A stretch of 19,657 nt of DNA from Poriferisodalis sp964484385 (GCA_964484385.1 CAZAFV010000050.1:1-19657), one strand, 5' to 3'. Shown: positions 5,318 through 13,448, numbered from the stretch's first letter. The notes: generated from the sequence alone by a model not told the origin. Numbers and translations are program-made.

Positions 5318-6870
5318 GTGCCGCTCGTTTCGGCAGCGGAGGCAGCGAGGCCAGCTCGCACCGCCCCCAGCAGTTCGACTTGGTGCATCGCAGTCAGCGG
5401 CGTCAAGGCTGATGCGGGGCCGTGACCGCCGAAGGTGGCAGTGCGGCCATGCCAGTGCGCAGCGGCGGCGGTCTGCGACAGCACGGCGTCCGGCTCGGTT
5501 GCACCGGCGGACAGGACTGCGGCGATCACACCCGAGAGCACGTCGCCCGATCCAGCGGTCGCCAAACGAGCCGTCCCCGAAGCGGCTGCGAGCACGGCGG
5601 CTGGGGCAGCTCGGGCAGCCACGAGCGTCGTCGGTCCCTTCAGCAGGACAACAGCATTGAATTCATCCGCTGCACGTCGCACGGCCTCGAACCGATCGGC
5701 CGCCGGCGGGCCGCCCGTGAGCTTGGCGAACTCCCCGTCGTGAGGCGTGAGGACGGTCGGCGCTGTCCGCTCATGCAGGCACTCGGGATGGTCCGCGAGT
5801 GCCGTGAGGCCATCGGCGTCGACAACCAGCGGCACCGGACAGTCGGCAATGAAGCGGGCTGTCTGGGCCAAGGCGGTGGGGTCGGTGCCGATCCCCGGTC
5901 CGATGACGGCCGCGTCGAAGCGTTTGATGTCCTCGAGCGCGGGCCCGGCCCATTCGGTGGGCCGGAGGTCGCGCGCCACCGCCTCGGCCGGTCGAGCGAC
6001 ATCGGCCGCTCGCACGCCTGGCGAGCTCACCACCACCATGCCGGCGCCCGATTGCTGGGCGGCCGCGCACACGAGATGTCCGGCGCCGCGCATCTGGGGC
6101 GAGCCTGCAATGACCCGCACAGCCCGGCGCCACTTGTGAGCCGCTGGCTCAGCGGTCGGCAACGAGGCGTCGGCATCGGCATCGGTCACGAGCCACGACA
6201 TCGTCCCGCTGGCGTCGAGCCCGATCGGGGCGAGCTCCACCTCGCCAGCGGCAGCCGCCCCGGGGTGCAGCAGCAGGCCCGGCTTCAGCGCCCCGAAGGT
6301 CACAGTCAATGCCGCAGGCCAGCAACCGTGGTCCTCACCGGTCAGCGCGTCGATGCCGGAGGGGATGTCCACCGCCAGCACGGGTGCTGCCGGTGCTCGA
6401 TCCGCACCCCACGATCCGCGCAGCCCGGTTCCGTACGCCGCGTCGATGACGAGGTCCCATGCCGCTGACGCGGGCATCTTCGAGCCTGCGCGGATTGGTG
6501 AACCTTCCGGTTTCGTTGCCTCTCGTTTCCCGCTCTTGTTCGCTGCGCTCACGGGCCGCTCAGGCCACGGCTTCGCCTGCCGGCTCAGCCTCTCGGAATT
6601 GGCCCTGCCGACAAGCTCCAGTGCCTCGGGTGGAGTCACGACTCTGCAACGCACGCCCCATCGCTCCAGCGCCGCCGCTGCGACCCGGCCGTCCGCGCCG
6701 TTGTTGCCCTTGCCTGCGGCCACAAGCACCCGCCGCCCGTAGGTGCCACCCATCATCCGCCGGGCTGCGATGGCGACAGCCGCGCCGGCACGGGCCACCA
6801 GCACGTCGGTGCCTTCGGGCGCGGCCGCGTCGATTGCCGCCATCTCAGCCGGCGTCACGATCGGGATCAC
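5314..6870 (-). CDS. nnr: Bifunctional NAD(P)H-hydrate epimerase / ADP- or ATP-dependent NAD(P)H-hydrate dehydratase
   Basis: Nnr repairs NAD(P)HX, the hydrated damaged form of NAD(P)H. The N-terminal NnrE domain epimerises the hydrate and the C-terminal NnrD domain dehydrates it. The 518-residue protein shows GKGNNGADG (53-61) and VDIPSGIDALTG (167-178) of NnrE. NnrD shows DADGL (351-355), TPHDGEF (375-381), KGPTTLV (411-417) and the nucleotide-site TAGSGDVLSG (438-447). Within NnrE, residues about 88-134, rich in Arg, Lys, Ser and Pro, do not belong to the family. The DNA there is a diverged copy of a repeat also in rimI, yet the frame is kept open. The GTG at 6870 gives the normal MIPIVTPAEMAAID beginning, preceded by AGGGG, 15 bases after the acpS stop. 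Its stop overlaps the alr start. Confidence 0.95.
   Translation of the reverse strand: MIPIVTPAEMAAIDAAAPEGTDVLVARAGAAVAIAARRMMGGTYGRRVLVAAGKGNNGADGRVAAAALERWGVRCRVVTPPEALELVGRANSERLSRQAKPWPERPVSAANKSGKREATKPEGSPIRAGSKMPASAAWDLVIDAAYGTGLRGSWGADRAPAAPVLAVDIPSGIDALTGEDHGCWPAALTVTFGALKPGLLLHPGAAAAGEVELAPIGLDASGTMSWLVTDADADASLPTAEPAAHKWRRAVRVIAGSPQMRGAGHLVCAAAQQSGAGMVVVSSPGVRAADVARPAEAVARDLRPTEWAGPALEDIKRFDAAVIGPGIGTDPTALAQTARFIADCPVPLVVDADGLTALADHPECLHERTAPTVLTPHDGEFAKLTGGPPAADRFEAVRRAADEFNAVVLLKGPTTLVAARAAPAAVLAAASGTARLATAGSGDVLSGVIAAVLSAGATEPDAVLSQTAAAAHWHGRTATFGGHGPASALTPLTAMHQVELLGAVRAGLAASAAETSGT
6488..6593. repeat. Dispersed ~107-bp repeat, copy 2 (inside nnr)
   Basis: This matches 2644-2752 in rimI block by block in the same orientation. 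It encodes residues ~93-128 of Nnr, between strands of the epimerase domain. The shared block AGAGGCTGAGCC (minus strand) is read in a different frame from that in rimI, so the similarity is at DNA level and not from protein homology. Confidence 0.75.
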
Positions 6871-6885
6871 CGTTTCGCCCCTGGC

Positions 6886-7254
6886 CTATTGCGCCAGCAC
6901 CATGGCGGCCGCCACCGAGTCGGTGTGGGTGAGCGTCACCTGCCATTCAGACAGACCGGCGGCCGCCGCCCGTTCGGCCGCGAGGCCCCGGAGCACCAGT
7001 TCGGGTCGGCCGCCGGGATGGCGTGCCACTTCGATATCGCGGAACTTGCACGCCCCCAAGCCGATGCCCAGCACCTTCATCACGGCCTCCTTCGCAGCAA
7101 ATCTGGCGGCGAGGCGGGTGTCGGGATCGACCGTCCCCATGGCGTAGGCGAGCTCGGCGGGGGTGAACAGGCGGGTGCGCATGCCGCTGCGTCGCTCGAG
7201 CACTGCGGCGAATCGCTGGACGTCCACCATGTCGAGCCCGATCGAGGTGCTCAC
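6886..7254 (-). CDS. acpS: Holo-[acyl-carrier-protein] synthase
   Basis: AcpS transfers the 4'-phosphopantetheine arm of coenzyme A to the serine of acyl carrier protein, activating fatty-acid synthesis. The 122-residue size is typical. The Mg-binding Asp8 is in SIGLDMVDVQRF (residues 4-15) and Glu56 is in RFAAKEAVMKVLG (51-63). The C-terminal LTHTDSVAAAMVLA pattern also fits. Start is the GTG at 7254, 12 bases after the stop of the upstream frame (the GlmS C-terminus). The gene is 15 bases upstream of nnr, so the genes are co-transcribed. Confidence 0.96.
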   Translation of the reverse strand: MSTSIGLDMVDVQRFAAVLERRSGMRTRLFTPAELAYAMGTVDPDTRLAARFAAKEAVMKVLGIGLGACKFRDIEVARHPGGRPELVLRGLAAERAAAAGLSEWQVTLTHTDSVAAAMVLAQ

Positions 7255-7266
7255 GCGCCCACGGTC

Positions 7267-7450
7267 CTACTCACGCGGCTCGTCGCCCGGCGGGGCCGCG
7301 GTGCCCAGCCAATGCTCGGCCAGCACGTACACCGGTCGGGTCAGCAGATCGAAGACGTCGAGCGTGCCGAGCAGATCGTCGCGGAACCATGGCAGCGTTT
7401 CCGTGACCGCGTCGGCCAGCGCCCCGTATCGACCGCGATAGCCCATCAGC
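7267..7450 (-). CDS. C-terminal ~60 residues of an interrupted gene, most likely the end of the giant GlmS
   Basis: Just past the N-gap an open frame reads LMGYRGRYGALADAVTETLP, continues through WFRDDLLGTLDVFDLLTRP and ends AAPPGDEPRE before a TAG at 7267-7269. It has no start codon of its own next to the gap and lies only 12 bases from acpS, so it is coding sequence whose 5' part is in or beyond the gap. The GlmS frame enters the gap from the other side in a different phase (...VERLRAPAMRA). The 10 Ns are probably a placeholder, so phase is uninformative. Helix-like composition on both sides and the lack of any intervening start or stop suggest one protein. I do not recognise the domain. 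The alternative is the tail of a separate gene lost in the gap. Confidence 0.7.
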
Positions 7451-7460
7451 NNNNNNNNNN
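7451..7460. other. Assembly gap (10 Ns)
   Basis: Ten undetermined bases. The round number suggests a scaffold gap of unknown true size. It interrupts coding sequence at the 3' end of glmS. Confidence 0.95.
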
Positions 7461-10400
7461 CGCCCGCATCGCAGGCGCACGCAATCGCTCGACGAAGCGG
7501 CAGTGCAGCAACGTGAGCCCGGTGGTCGTTCCGTCCTTGGTCTCGGGGATGTGGAGCACCGTGCGGCCGTCGCTGCCGCGGGCGACGGTGACTTCCCGCT
7601 CGTAGGCGGCACGGTGCTTGCTGCCGCGCAGCTGCGGGTTGGTCAGCGTGCGCGACTCGATGCCGAGCGCCGTGCCGCCGCGATCAGTCAGCCAGATCGT
7701 GATCTCCGGGCTGCTGGCCGATGCCACCTGGCCCTCGATGCGGTAGCGCGACCAGCCGGTGACCTCGGCCACTGCCGGGTCGAGCGCAGCCAGGGTGCGC
7801 AGGGCCGCATACGACAGCCGATCCCTCGGCGCGCCGGCTTCGAGCGCTGCTGCCACCAGCATCGAGTCGAGCAGCGTCTCGTCGGCGCGCGAGATGCCAA
7901 CGGTGACGGTCTTGGCCTGGTGCTTGATGGTGTCGACCGGCCGGGTGAGCTCGTCGATGGCGATATTCAGGGCATCGGTGAAGTCGTCAATGACGACCGA
8001 GGGCAGTCCCACCTTGCCGATGTCCGCCTGGTACATCTCCAGCGGCGTCATGCCCACGGCGTACCGCAGCACCGCTCCGAGGCGAGCCGCAGTGCCTGCC
8101 CGCAAGTGCCCGTCGTAGCTGCCTGCGCGCACGCCGTCGCGGAAGCGATTGGCCGGGGCGCGCAGGCGCTCGGCCAGCACTGCCAGCAGGTCCCCCTCGC
8201 GGCCGGGGGCCGCGAGCGAAGCGCCAGCTTGATCGCGAGCCGCTGGCAACGACCCGTCGCTGTCGGCAACCGCGAGCAGCGATTCGGTACTGGCACGCAT
8301 CTCGCGCAGCGGATCGGCCAGTGCGTCGATCGTCAGCGCCGCCTCGTAGCCGTACAAGTGACCAGCGGCCGTGGCCAGCATGAAGTCCACTGCAGGATGC
8401 ACAGCGGGAACCTCCAGCAGCTCCGCGGCGGCGTCGAAGCGGCCGGTGCCGGCGGAGGCCACCACGATGGGCGTTGCCCGGTGCGCCCGGTAGATCGCCA
8501 CCTCCTTCGCGGCGTCGTCGGCGACGGAGCCGGTGAGGCCTGTCGCGCACACCCAGATGAGCGGCTCGCACGAGAGGTCGATGTGCTTCTTGTCCTCGGT
8601 CCCGTCCTCGGCGACGGCGTGGTAGCAGACCTCGGACAGCTTGATGCGAATCTCACGGGACGCGATCCGGTTGGCGCCATTGCCCACCACGGCCCAGTGG
8701 CGGTGGGCGCCCACGTGGCGCCGGGCTATCCGGGCGATCTCGTCGTGGGATGCGAGCACGGCTTCGAGTGCGGCGGGCAGCTTGACCAGTGCGCCGAGCA
8801 GATCGCTGACGGCAGCGGTCGTCGCGGCGTCGTCCGGGCGGATGTCGGCAGCGATGGCGGAAGCAAGCAGCGCGCACGCCGCAACCTGTGCGTAGAAGGC
8901 CTTGGTGGAGGCCACCGACATCTCCACATCGCGGCCGTCGGAGGTGTAGAGCACGCCGTCGGCCCGGTCGGTCAGGTCGCTGCCGCGCCGGTTGACGATG
9001 GCGACCACGGCCGCACCACGAGCACGAGCGAGATCGACCGTGCGATTGGTGTCGGTGGTGGTGCCGGACTGGCTGACAGCCACGACCAGCGTGTCGGACA
9101 GGTCGGCATGCAGGCCGAAGCCGCTGAACTCAGTTGCCAGGGGCGCCGTCGCCTCAACGCTGCGCAGCGTGCGCGACGGCTCTAGGAGGGTTTCGAAGAA
9201 ATGAGGGAGCGACGATGCCGCGGCCGCTGCTGTGCCCTGGCCGATGGCGACGATGCGACGGATCGAGCCGTCGCGCAGCCGGGAGCGGACGTCGGCGGGC
9301 AGGGCGGCGGGCCCAAGCCGGGCGTGCCGCAACGGGCCGGCTGTGGCTGTGTCTGTCTCTATGCGGCCGCGCAATGTGGCGGTGTCAATGCGACCACGCA
9401 ATGTGGCCCGCAGCGACCGGGGGGCTTCACCTATCTCCTTCAGCAGGAAGTGCGGGTAGTCGCCCCGGTCGATGTCACGGGTGGTGACCTCGGCGGTGAC
9501 GATGTCACTGGCTTCGATGGGCAACTCCGTACCGTCGTAGGAGCAGCGCCGCAGCGCGGTGAGCTCGGCTGCCGCGCCGGTGGGCGCACCGACCAGCATG
9601 ATCTGACCGCGGCTGCCCACGCGGTTCGCCGGATCGGACGGGGTCTCCCCATCGAGGCGGACGTACTGGCGGCATTCCTCCACCAAGCCGTACGGCTCGC
9701 TGGCGACGACATACGACGGGCCTGTTGCACCCACGTACAGCGCTTGCCCGCTCCCCCGCAACGCCAGCGCCACCACGTCGGGCATCGCGGAGACATGCGC
9801 CGCAATCGCCACCGAGCCCTCGAAGCTGCTGACGGCATCAGCGAAGGCTTGCCGTAGCTGTTCTGACCCAGCGAAGGCTTGCCGAAGCGGTACTGAACTG
9901 CCTGTGGAATGCTCGCCGTTCGAGCTTGCCGCGAGCGTCTGGCGCAGGATCGTCGGGATGACCTTGGCGTCAGTGGTGATCTCGGATGCAATCTGAAGCC
10001 GTCGCTGCGCGATCAGGTCGGCGTAGTTGTCCACGTCACCGTTGAGCACAGCGGCGATGTGCACTAGATCAGCGCCTTCCGTGCCTGGTGCGGAGGGATC
10101 CCACGCATCGAGGGGATGGGTGTTGGGCTCCGAGACAATGCCGATGCTGGCCCACCGCGTGTGGCCCAGCACGACTGTCTCGGCACCGTCGGCACACAGC
10201 GCCCAGCGCAGCAAGCTGTCCTGGCGGATCTGCGATCGCAGGGCCGCCGTGTTGTCGCCGAGCTCTCCGATTTCCGATGCGGTCTTGTACACGAACGCCA
10301 GCCCATTGCCGGTGTCCCGCGCCGCGCCGGCGCCGAAGAGTGGGTCAGTGAGCCGTCCGCCGTGCGCGCCTCCGGCGCTGGCGGTATCGGCGTCGAGGCG

Positions 10401-10982
10401 CGCCCCGTGAACGAATACCTGCAGCCCAGCCGAGTCTCGCCCTCGAACCTCGAGACGATCGAGCGCGGACAGCGCCACTTGGATCGACCAGAGTCCTCCA
10501 ACGGCCGCCGGCGGGGGCGTGGCGCCCCAGAGTCCGACGACTTCCCGCGCCATCCGCAGACGGTCTCGGCGCAATGCGAACGCGTGGTCGGCTAGCTCGC
10601 TCAGGCAGGCATTGATCTGCTCGATTCGGGCGCTCTCGTCACCGGGCAGCACGTCGCCAGCATCGACGGCCCCGTTGATACGGTCGACGAGTTCGTCCAC
10701 CGTCGCCAAGGCGGTCTCGATGTCGAGCACGCACTTCGGGTCCGATACCAGCAGGCGGACTCCGGGCAACGATCGCAGCGCCTCGTCGGCGCCTCGCAGC
10801 ACCGCGGCGGCCGCTTCCAGCCGTTCGAGGAGGTCACGAGCGTCAAAGGGAGTGTCGGAGCTGCCCCCGGACGCTGCGGCGGCAAGCAGGTCGGCGGCTT
10901 CATGCAGCCGCGGGACGACCGCGGACGCCTCCAGCGTAACCCGGTCGTCGCGGCGGCCGAGGACGGCCACAATCCCGCACAC
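7461..10982 (-). CDS. glmS: Giant, divergent glutamine-fructose-6-phosphate aminotransferase (GlmS), C-terminus lost in gap
   Basis: GlmS makes glucosamine-6-phosphate from fructose-6-phosphate and glutamine, the first step to UDP-GlcNAc. The start chosen is the GTG at 10982 because it puts the nucleophile at Cys2 (CGIVAVLGR); an in-frame GTG at 11003 would bury it. Glutaminase motifs: RGRDSAG (180-186), HTRWASIG (274-281), NGDVDNY (314-320), Asp338 in TTDAKVI. Isomerase motifs: SQSGTTTDTN (637-646) and VASTKAF (690-696). Lys781, Glu784 and His800 have exactly the spacing of E. coli Lys485/Glu488/His504, and Lys1024 in AKTVTVG matches Lys603 of AKSVTVE. Normal GlmS is ~610 residues. Here there are ~155 extra helical residues between Cys2 and RGRDSAG, ~125 extra between His800 and Lys1024, and at least 145 after the normal C-terminus. 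Location between glmM and acpS supports the role. Confidence 0.9.
9361..9414 (-). repeat. In-frame 27-bp tandem duplication in glmS
   Basis: Units 9361-9387 and 9388-9414 share 18 of their first 20 bases (ATGCG[GA]CC[GA]CGCAATGTGGC) and then diverge. They encode the repeated T-A-T-L-R-G-R-I at the beginning of the linker just after FLLKEIGEAPRSLRATLRGR. Confidence 0.7.
9841..9900 (-). repeat. In-frame 30-bp tandem duplication in glmS
   Basis: Units 9841-9870 and 9871-9900 match at 24 of 30 bases and share the first 14 (GCGAAGGCTTGCCG). They encode LRQAFAGSEQ followed by LRQAFADAV in the glutaminase domain. Confidence 0.75.
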
Positions 10983-11002
10983 AACAGCGAGGGTACCGAG
11001 CA

Positions 11003-11023
11003 CCCGACGGCCCGTTGGTCGGG
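11003..11023 (-). other. Small hairpin upstream of glmS
   Basis: CCCGAC (11003-11008) and GTCGGG (11018-11023) form a 6-bp stem with a 9-base loop, about 20 bases before the chosen glmS GTG. It could influence glmS translation; no known riboswitch pattern is recognised. Confidence 0.35.
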
Positions 11024-11040
11024 CGCATCACCACTGGGCG

Positions 11041-11070
11041 GCACCAGCCAGGCGCATGGCTCGATGGTGC
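11041..11070 (-). other. Bulged hairpin between glmM and glmS
   Basis: GCACCA (11041-11046) pairs with TGGTGC (11065-11070), and GCCA (11047-11050) with TGGC (11057-11060). This leaves a 6-base loop and a 4-base bulge. It lies 14 bases past the glmM stop in the only sizeable spacer (about 100 bp) of the rpsI-tsaD block apart from the tsaE-tsaB array. It has no U-run, so it may be an attenuator, a processing site or an mRNA-end stabiliser. Confidence 0.45.
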
Positions 11071-11084
11071 ATTCGGGCGCGTGA

Positions 11085-12503
11085 CTAGGCGGTGCCGGCC
11101 GCGCCCGCTCCCTCGACGACCAGTTCGGCGAGGCGGTCTGACAGATCCCTCGCCTCGCGCTCGGTCGGGGCCTCGACCATGATGCGGATGACCGGTTCGG
11201 TGCCGCTGGCACGCACCAGCACCCGCACCTCCCGACCTGCCCCAGCGGCGATGTCGTCGACCGCACGCAGAATCTCGTCGGTGAGCGACCCTGAGCCCAA
11301 GGGCACACTGCGGAGCACCTGCGGGGAGACCTGCATCGCCTGCAAGGAAAGCCCAGCGCTAGTGAGCGCCAAATCGCCGGCTGCCCGCCGAGCAACAAGG
11401 TCGGCAAGGTGCACGGCACTGCGCAACCCGTCGCCGGTGGTGGCCTCGTGCCGGAAGACGACGTGGCCTGACTGCTCGCCGCCGAGACAGTGGCCGCCCG
11501 CCTCCAGTGCCTCGAGCACGGCACGGTCGCCCACTGCGGTGGTGACCACTCCGATGCCGGCCTCGGACATGGCCCGGCGCAGCCCCGCGTTGGACATGAC
11601 CGTCACGACCAGCGCGTCGCCGGCGAGCAGGCCCCGCTCAGCCAAGTCGACGGCGAACAGTGCCATCTGGCGATCACCGTCGATGACCTGCCCCTCGCAG
11701 TCCACCGCAATCATCCGGTCGCCGTCACCGTCGAACGCGACGCCCAGATCTGCGCCGACGTCGAGCACCGCCGCCCCGAGCGCGCCAGGGTTCACCGATC
11801 CGCAGCCGTCGTTGATGTTGCGTCCGTCGGGTTCGCAGAACAGTGCGGTGACCTGCGCCCCCAGCCGCTGCAGCGCCGCAGGTGCGAGCGATGCGCTGGC
11901 GCCGTTCGCGCCGTCCACCACCAGGTGCAGACCGTCGAGTGTGCGGCCGTCGATGGCGGCGCGCAGCGAGTGCTCATAGGCATCCAGCACTCGGTCCAGT
12001 TCGTTCGGCGCGGCCGCCTGAGCTTCAACTGCGCCGGCAGTGGGCACAGCATCCTGCCGGCGTGCGATCTCAGCCGCGGACGGTCGGTCGCCGTGCGTCA
12101 GCCGCAGTTCGTCGAGACACCCGGCGACAGCGGCCTGCTCGGCATCGCTGAGCTTGGTACCGCCCGCTGCGAACAGCTTGACGCCGTTGTCGTGCCAGGG
12201 ATTGTGGGATGCCGAAACCACGGCACCGGCCGTGTGAAGGTGCTGGGCCGCAAATGCCACGACGGGTGTGGGCACGATGCCGAGGTCGATGACCTCAGCC
12301 CCGGTCGCTCGCAGGCCGGCAGCGAGCGCTCGCGCCAGCGTGGGACCCGATTCGCGTGTGTCGCGGCCAACCGCCCAGCGCGCAGCCTCATTGCCTGCGA
12401 ACAGCGCCCGGTTCGCCGCGCGCCCGAGCGCGTGCGCGACAACCTCGTCAATCTCGTCGAAGGCCCGCCCTCGAACGCCGTCGGTTCCGAAGGTGGGTTC
12501 CAC
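11085..12503 (-). CDS. glmM: Phosphoglucosamine mutase
   Basis: GlmM converts glucosamine-6-phosphate to glucosamine-1-phosphate, using the GlmS product, on the way to UDP-GlcNAc. The 472-residue protein has the start MEPTFGTDGVRG. The phosphoserine loop is SASHNP (97-102, catalytic Ser99) and the metal loop is FDGDGDRM (257-264). The sugar loop GEQSGH is at 342-347 and the phosphate-binding RASGTEP at 431-437, all in the correct order. It is about 25 residues longer than typical. Residues ~143-172 form an Ala-rich segment between domains that may be an insertion. GTG at 12503 is the start, only 6 bases after rpsI; no strong ribosome-binding site is visible, which suggests coupling to rpsI. 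Confidence 0.97.
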   Translation of the reverse strand: MEPTFGTDGVRGRAFDEIDEVVAHALGRAANRALFAGNEAARWAVGRDTRESGPTLARALAAGLRATGAEVIDLGIVPTPVVAFAAQHLHTAGAVVSASHNPWHDNGVKLFAAGGTKLSDAEQAAVAGCLDELRLTHGDRPSAAEIARRQDAVPTAGAVEAQAAAPNELDRVLDAYEHSLRAAIDGRTLDGLHLVVDGANGASASLAPAALQRLGAQVTALFCEPDGRNINDGCGSVNPGALGAAVLDVGADLGVAFDGDGDRMIAVDCEGQVIDGDRQMALFAVDLAERGLLAGDALVVTVMSNAGLRRAMSEAGIGVVTTAVGDRAVLEALEAGGHCLGGEQSGHVVFRHEATTGDGLRSAVHLADLVARRAAGDLALTSAGLSLQAMQVSPQVLRSVPLGSGSLTDEILRAVDDIAAGAGREVRVLVRASGTEPVIRIMVEAPTEREARDLSDRLAELVVEGAGAAGTA

Positions 12504-12509
12504 GCCGGG

Positions 12510-12902
12510 TTAGCGCTGGGAGTACTGGGGCGCCTTACGGGCCTTCTTGAGGCCGTACTTCTTGGATTCCTTCTTGCGGTCGTCGCGATGCAGCAGGCCG
12601 GCGGACTTCAGCGTCGGCCGCACCTCAGGGTCGAGCACCAGCAGCGAGCGGGCAATGCCCAAGCGCAACGCGCCGGCCTGACCTGCCACCCCGCCACCGT
12701 CCACGGTGGCACTGACGTCGTAACTCTCGGCGGCTTCGGTGAGTCGCAGCGGCTCGGTGATCTCCATGCGGTGCACCGACGACGTGAAGTACTCGTCGAA
12801 CGGGCGACCATTCACCGAGATGTTGCCGCTGCCGGGCAGGAACCTCACCCGGGCGACGGCACGCTTGCGGCGGCCAGTGGTCTGCGTCAGCGGAACGGGC
12901 AC
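12510..12902 (-). CDS. rpsI: 30S ribosomal protein S9
   Basis: S9 is a small-subunit ribosomal protein whose C-terminal tail reaches the P-site tRNA. The 130-residue protein shows TTGRRKRAVARVR (residues 8-20), the GNISVNGR segment and the basic C-terminus KKYGLKKARKAPQYSQR, the typical tail ending in Arg. The GTG at 12902 is the only standard start near the family N-terminus. A GAGAAAG about 11 bases upstream is a weak ribosome-binding site. The 59 bases to the rplM stop stay open in the rpsI frame without another standard start, so an unusual upstream initiation codon cannot be excluded. Confidence 0.97.
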   Translation of the reverse strand: MPVPLTQTTGRRKRAVARVRFLPGSGNISVNGRPFDEYFTSSVHRMEITEPLRLTEAAESYDVSATVDGGGVAGQAGALRLGIARSLLVLDPEVRPTLKSAGLLHRDDRKKESKKYGLKKARKAPQYSQR

Positions 12903-12961
12903 GAAATCGGGGTCTTTCTCGTCGGGTATGGCGTATCGGCTACAGCGTGCGGAACCGTGGC

Positions 12962-13408
12962 TCAGCGCGCCAAGGCGTGAGGCAGCGGCAGCGGCTGGGG
13001 CTGCTGCGCGGCATGGGGATGGTCGGGCCCGGCGTACACCTTCAGCTTGCGCAGCTGAGCGCGGCCCAGACGGTTGTGCGGCAGCATGCCGCGGATGGTG
13101 CGCCTCACCGCGTCGGCCGGCCGGCGGGCCAGCAGGTCGCCGTATTTCTCGCTGTGCAGGCCGCCCGGGTATCCCGAGTGGCGGTGCACGAGCTTCTTCG
13201 TGGCCTTGTCACCGGTCAGCACCACCTTGTCGGCGTTCACCACGACAACGTGATCGCCGCCGTCGATGTAAGGGGCGAAGGTGGGCTTGTGCTTGCCGCG
13301 CAGGATCTTGGCGACCTCGGTCGCCATGCGACCCAGCACCATGCCCTCGGCATCGACAACGAACCAGGAGCGCTCGATCTCAGATGCTTTGGGGGCATAG
13401 GTGCGCAC
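12962..13408 (-). CDS. rplM: 50S ribosomal protein L13
   Basis: L13 is an early-assembly large-subunit protein, and in most bacteria it is co-transcribed with S9. The 148-residue protein starts VRTYAPKASEIERSWFVVDA (initiator GTG). It contains LGRMATEVAKILRGKHKPTFAP, the VVVVNADKVVLTGDK strand region and HSGYPGG, RGMLPHNRLGRAQLRKLKVYAG and DHPHAAQ. It ends with a Pro/Gln-rich tail. An in-frame ATG at 13423 would add five residues. The GTG at 13408 is preferred because GGAG (13416-13419) lies 7 bases upstream, whereas the ATG has no Shine-Dalgarno and sits on the foot of a hairpin. Confidence 0.96.
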   Translation of the reverse strand: MRTYAPKASEIERSWFVVDAEGMVLGRMATEVAKILRGKHKPTFAPYIDGGDHVVVVNADKVVLTGDKATKKLVHRHSGYPGGLHSEKYGDLLARRPADAVRRTIRGMLPHNRLGRAQLRKLKVYAGPDHPHAAQQPQPLPLPHALAR

Positions 13409-13415
13409 GCTGGAA

Positions 13416-13419
13416 CTCC
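13416..13419 (-). promoter_or_regulatory. Ribosome-binding site supporting the GTG start of rplM
   Basis: GGAG on the minus strand, 7 bases before GTG at 13408. It lies downstream of the alternative ATG at 13423 and so argues for the shorter L13. Confidence 0.6.
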
Positions 13420-13422
13420 GCA

Positions 13423-13448
13423 TGGGGTCGACTGCGAGACAGACCCCA
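13423..13448 (-). promoter_or_regulatory. Leader hairpin immediately upstream of rplM
   Basis: TGGGGTC and GACCCCA form a perfect 7-bp stem with a 12-base loop, ending a few bases before the rplM Shine-Dalgarno. L13 operons are autoregulated through leader RNA in several bacterial groups, so this could be the target. It does not visibly match a described L13 leader, and function is inference from position. Confidence 0.4.

Noticed and set aside
7503..9185. 560-codon plus-strand open frame antisense to glmS
   Set aside because: The opposite strand carries exact GlmS catalytic motifs throughout; this frame has only composition bias.
10983..11084. glmS ribozyme/riboswitch upstream of glmS
   Set aside because: The spacer is too short for the ribozyme and shows none of its core that I recognise; only simple stems are visible.
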